Part shown: positions 33,645-34,759 of the stretch, one piece after another
Layout of the letters: each line of letters starts with the position of its first letter
Position numbering within the stretch: position 1 is the stretch's first letter
NCBI GenBank assembly: GCA_020053105.1
Contig: JAGVNU010000123.1
Location: 1-34,759, forward strand
Direction: 5' to 3'
Length of the DNA: 34,759 nucleotides
Source: Thermodesulfovibrionia bacterium
GTDB lineage: Bacteria; Nitrospirota; Thermodesulfovibrionia; UBA6902
Translations under genes and position numbers: made by a program
The notes under the pieces: generated by a model
The model's input: the letters and a program-made list of their open reading frames with translations, nothing else
The model's database searches: none
Told to the model about the DNA's origin: nothing

Positions 33645-34759
33645 TGGATAAACGTACACTGTTAGCCGTCGTATTGTCGATTGTTGTGCTGCTCGGCTGG
33701 TCGTTCTTTTTTACTCCCAAGCCGGAACCTCAAAAGCCTGTCCCTGTCCCGTCAGTGCAGGAGGCATCACCATTAAAGACTGATACCCAGGCAAAACCGG
33801 AAACCGTAACTCCCGAAGTACAAATACCCGGTGAATTCATTGCCCCGGCAGGAGCTGAAGTAAGCGATGTCGTTGTTGAGACGGATTTATTCAAGGCTGT
33901 TTTTTCAACAGAGGGGGCGATTGTAAAACACTGGGAGCTGAAGACTTATAAAGACAAGAATAATATGCCGGTAGTTCTTTTAAAAGAGCCGGGCGTTGTT
34001 CCGCCATTGGGAATTGTATTTGAAGGTGCCAACGGTAACGTACCTCAAAAATTCATTTATACAGTCAACACAAAAAACCTCTCACTTTCCAAACAGGGCG
34101 TTGCACAGGGCGAATTAATTTTTTCATATGATAATCAGGGAATGTCTATTAGAAAGACCCTTATATTCCACAATAATGACTACAAGGTCGATATCTCTGT
34201 AGAAACCGCAAACACCCCTTCATACATGCTGCCGGTTGGGACAAATTTCGGTGTCTATGACAAAGAGCAAAGCGAGCATAAAGGCCCTGTCATCCTTATC
34301 GGCGGTGACAGAGAGGAGTTCGACGAGAAATTGAAAAGCCCGAAACCCTTCCCCGGCAATATTAACTGGATTGCCCAGGAAGACAAGTATTTTACCGCGG
34401 CCATTATCCCGGTGACGCCGGTTGAGGGCGCAAATGTCTGGAAGGAAAAAGATGCAGCGGAGATTGCACTGAAACTTAAGGCCCCCAAAAATGATTTTAT
34501 TTTTTATGCGGGCCCCAAGGAATACGACAGACTCAAAAACCTGAACACCGGGCTTGAACATATTATCGATTTCGGATGGTTTGCCTTTGTAGCAATGCCT
34601 CTTTTCTGGGTATTGAAGTTCTTTTATAGCTTTATGGGTAATTACGGCTGGGCCATAATTATACTGACTATTGTTACGAGAATCCCGTTTATTCCAATAA
34701 TGCATAAGAGCCAGAAGTCCATGAAAAAGCTGCAGACAATACAGCCCATGATGGCAGAG
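33644..34759 (+). CDS. yidC: Membrane protein insertase YidC (partial, runs off the window)
   Basis: The first 372 residues are present and the frame is open to the window edge. It begins MDKRTLLAVVLSIVVLLGWS, the first membrane helix, then a proline/lysine-rich linker and the large periplasmic P1 domain (about 60-300; VVVETDLFKAVFSTEGAIVKHWEL near its start). The conserved insertase core begins at about 305 (LEHIIDFGWFAFVAMPLFW, then NYGWAIIILTIVTRIPF and KSQKSMKKLQTIQPMM). YidC inserts membrane proteins alone or with SecYEG. The P1 domain is typical of Gram-negative YidC. The start overlaps the yidD stop by one base. Confidence 0.95.
   Translation, partial: MDKRTLLAVVLSIVVLLGWSFFFTPKPEPQKPVPVPSVQEASPLKTDTQAKPETVTPEVQIPGEFIAPAGAEVSDVVVETDLFKAVFSTEGAIVKHWELKTYKDKNNMPVVLLKEPGVVPPLGIVFEGANGNVPQKFIYTVNTKNLSLSKQGVAQGELIFSYDNQGMSIRKTLIFHNNDYKVDISVETANTPSYMLPVGTNFGVYDKEQSEHKGPVILIGGDREEFDEKLKSPKPFPGNINWIAQEDKYFTAAIIPVTPVEGANVWKEKDAAEIALKLKAPKNDFIFYAGPKEYDRLKNLNTGLEHIIDFGWFAFVAMPLFWVLKFFYSFMGNYGWAIIILTIVTRIPFIPIMHKSQKSMKKLQTIQPMMAE

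Overview
The window looks like a chromosomal segment from a Gram-negative, non-phototrophic bacterium of Nitrospirota or deltaproteobacterial type. I infer this from gene content: PilZ and CheV regulators, NtrC-type sigma-54 control, multi-PAS kinases, a complete MoxR/Bat operon, a long class II aldolase, and QueH instead of QueG. Nothing in the sequence fixes the species. Base composition looks moderate, with AT-rich intergenic stretches. I see no rRNA, tRNA, CRISPR array, transposase or phage gene.

Layout. Positions 1-2100 hold a possible tail of an upstream gene, a PilZ/glycogen-binding fusion protein and a convergent CheV-type chemotaxis coupling protein. Positions 2276-8734 hold a Rep/UvrD helicase, the ribosome-associated ABC-F protein EttA, the nucleoside phosphorylase PpnP, an unrecognised 209-residue protein, a D,D-carboxypeptidase with a clear promoter, and a small cysteine-rich protein. 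Positions 9113-12813 hold a two-component pair, a three-PAS histidine kinase and a sigma-54 response regulator, with cysteine clusters in PAS domains of both partners. Positions 13223-14673 hold a stand-alone class II aldolase gene with its own promoter and a strong terminator.

Positions 14797-19462 form a forward cluster: ruvA, ruvB, queH, a DUF2905 membrane protein, a SpoIID-like protein and queA. It joins Holliday-junction processing with two queuosine steps (QueA makes epoxyqueuosine, QueH reduces it). Positions 19635-23227 hold phoH, a PgpH-like HD membrane protein, ybeY and a DgkA-PAP2 fusion. This is the widespread phoH-pgpH-ybeY-dgkA neighbourhood, here compressed by gene overlaps. 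A four-helix membrane protein and a PAS histidine kinase follow.

Positions 24971-32953 form one long reverse-strand operon: moxR, DUF58, a small membrane-anchored protein, batA, batB, batC, batD, batE. It probably encodes a MoxR AAA+ chaperone with a von Willebrand factor A / TPR membrane complex. Positions 33206-34759 hold rpmH, yidD and the start of yidC. The gene normally between rpmH and yidD, rnpA (RNase P protein), is absent: only 55 bases separate the two genes.

The observations most worth following are the rnpA-less ribosomal-protein/insertase locus, the PilZ-glycogen-binding fusion, the paired cysteine-bearing PAS domains, a REP-like palindrome that supplies the batB stop codon, and a domain shared by BatD and another protein of the same operon.
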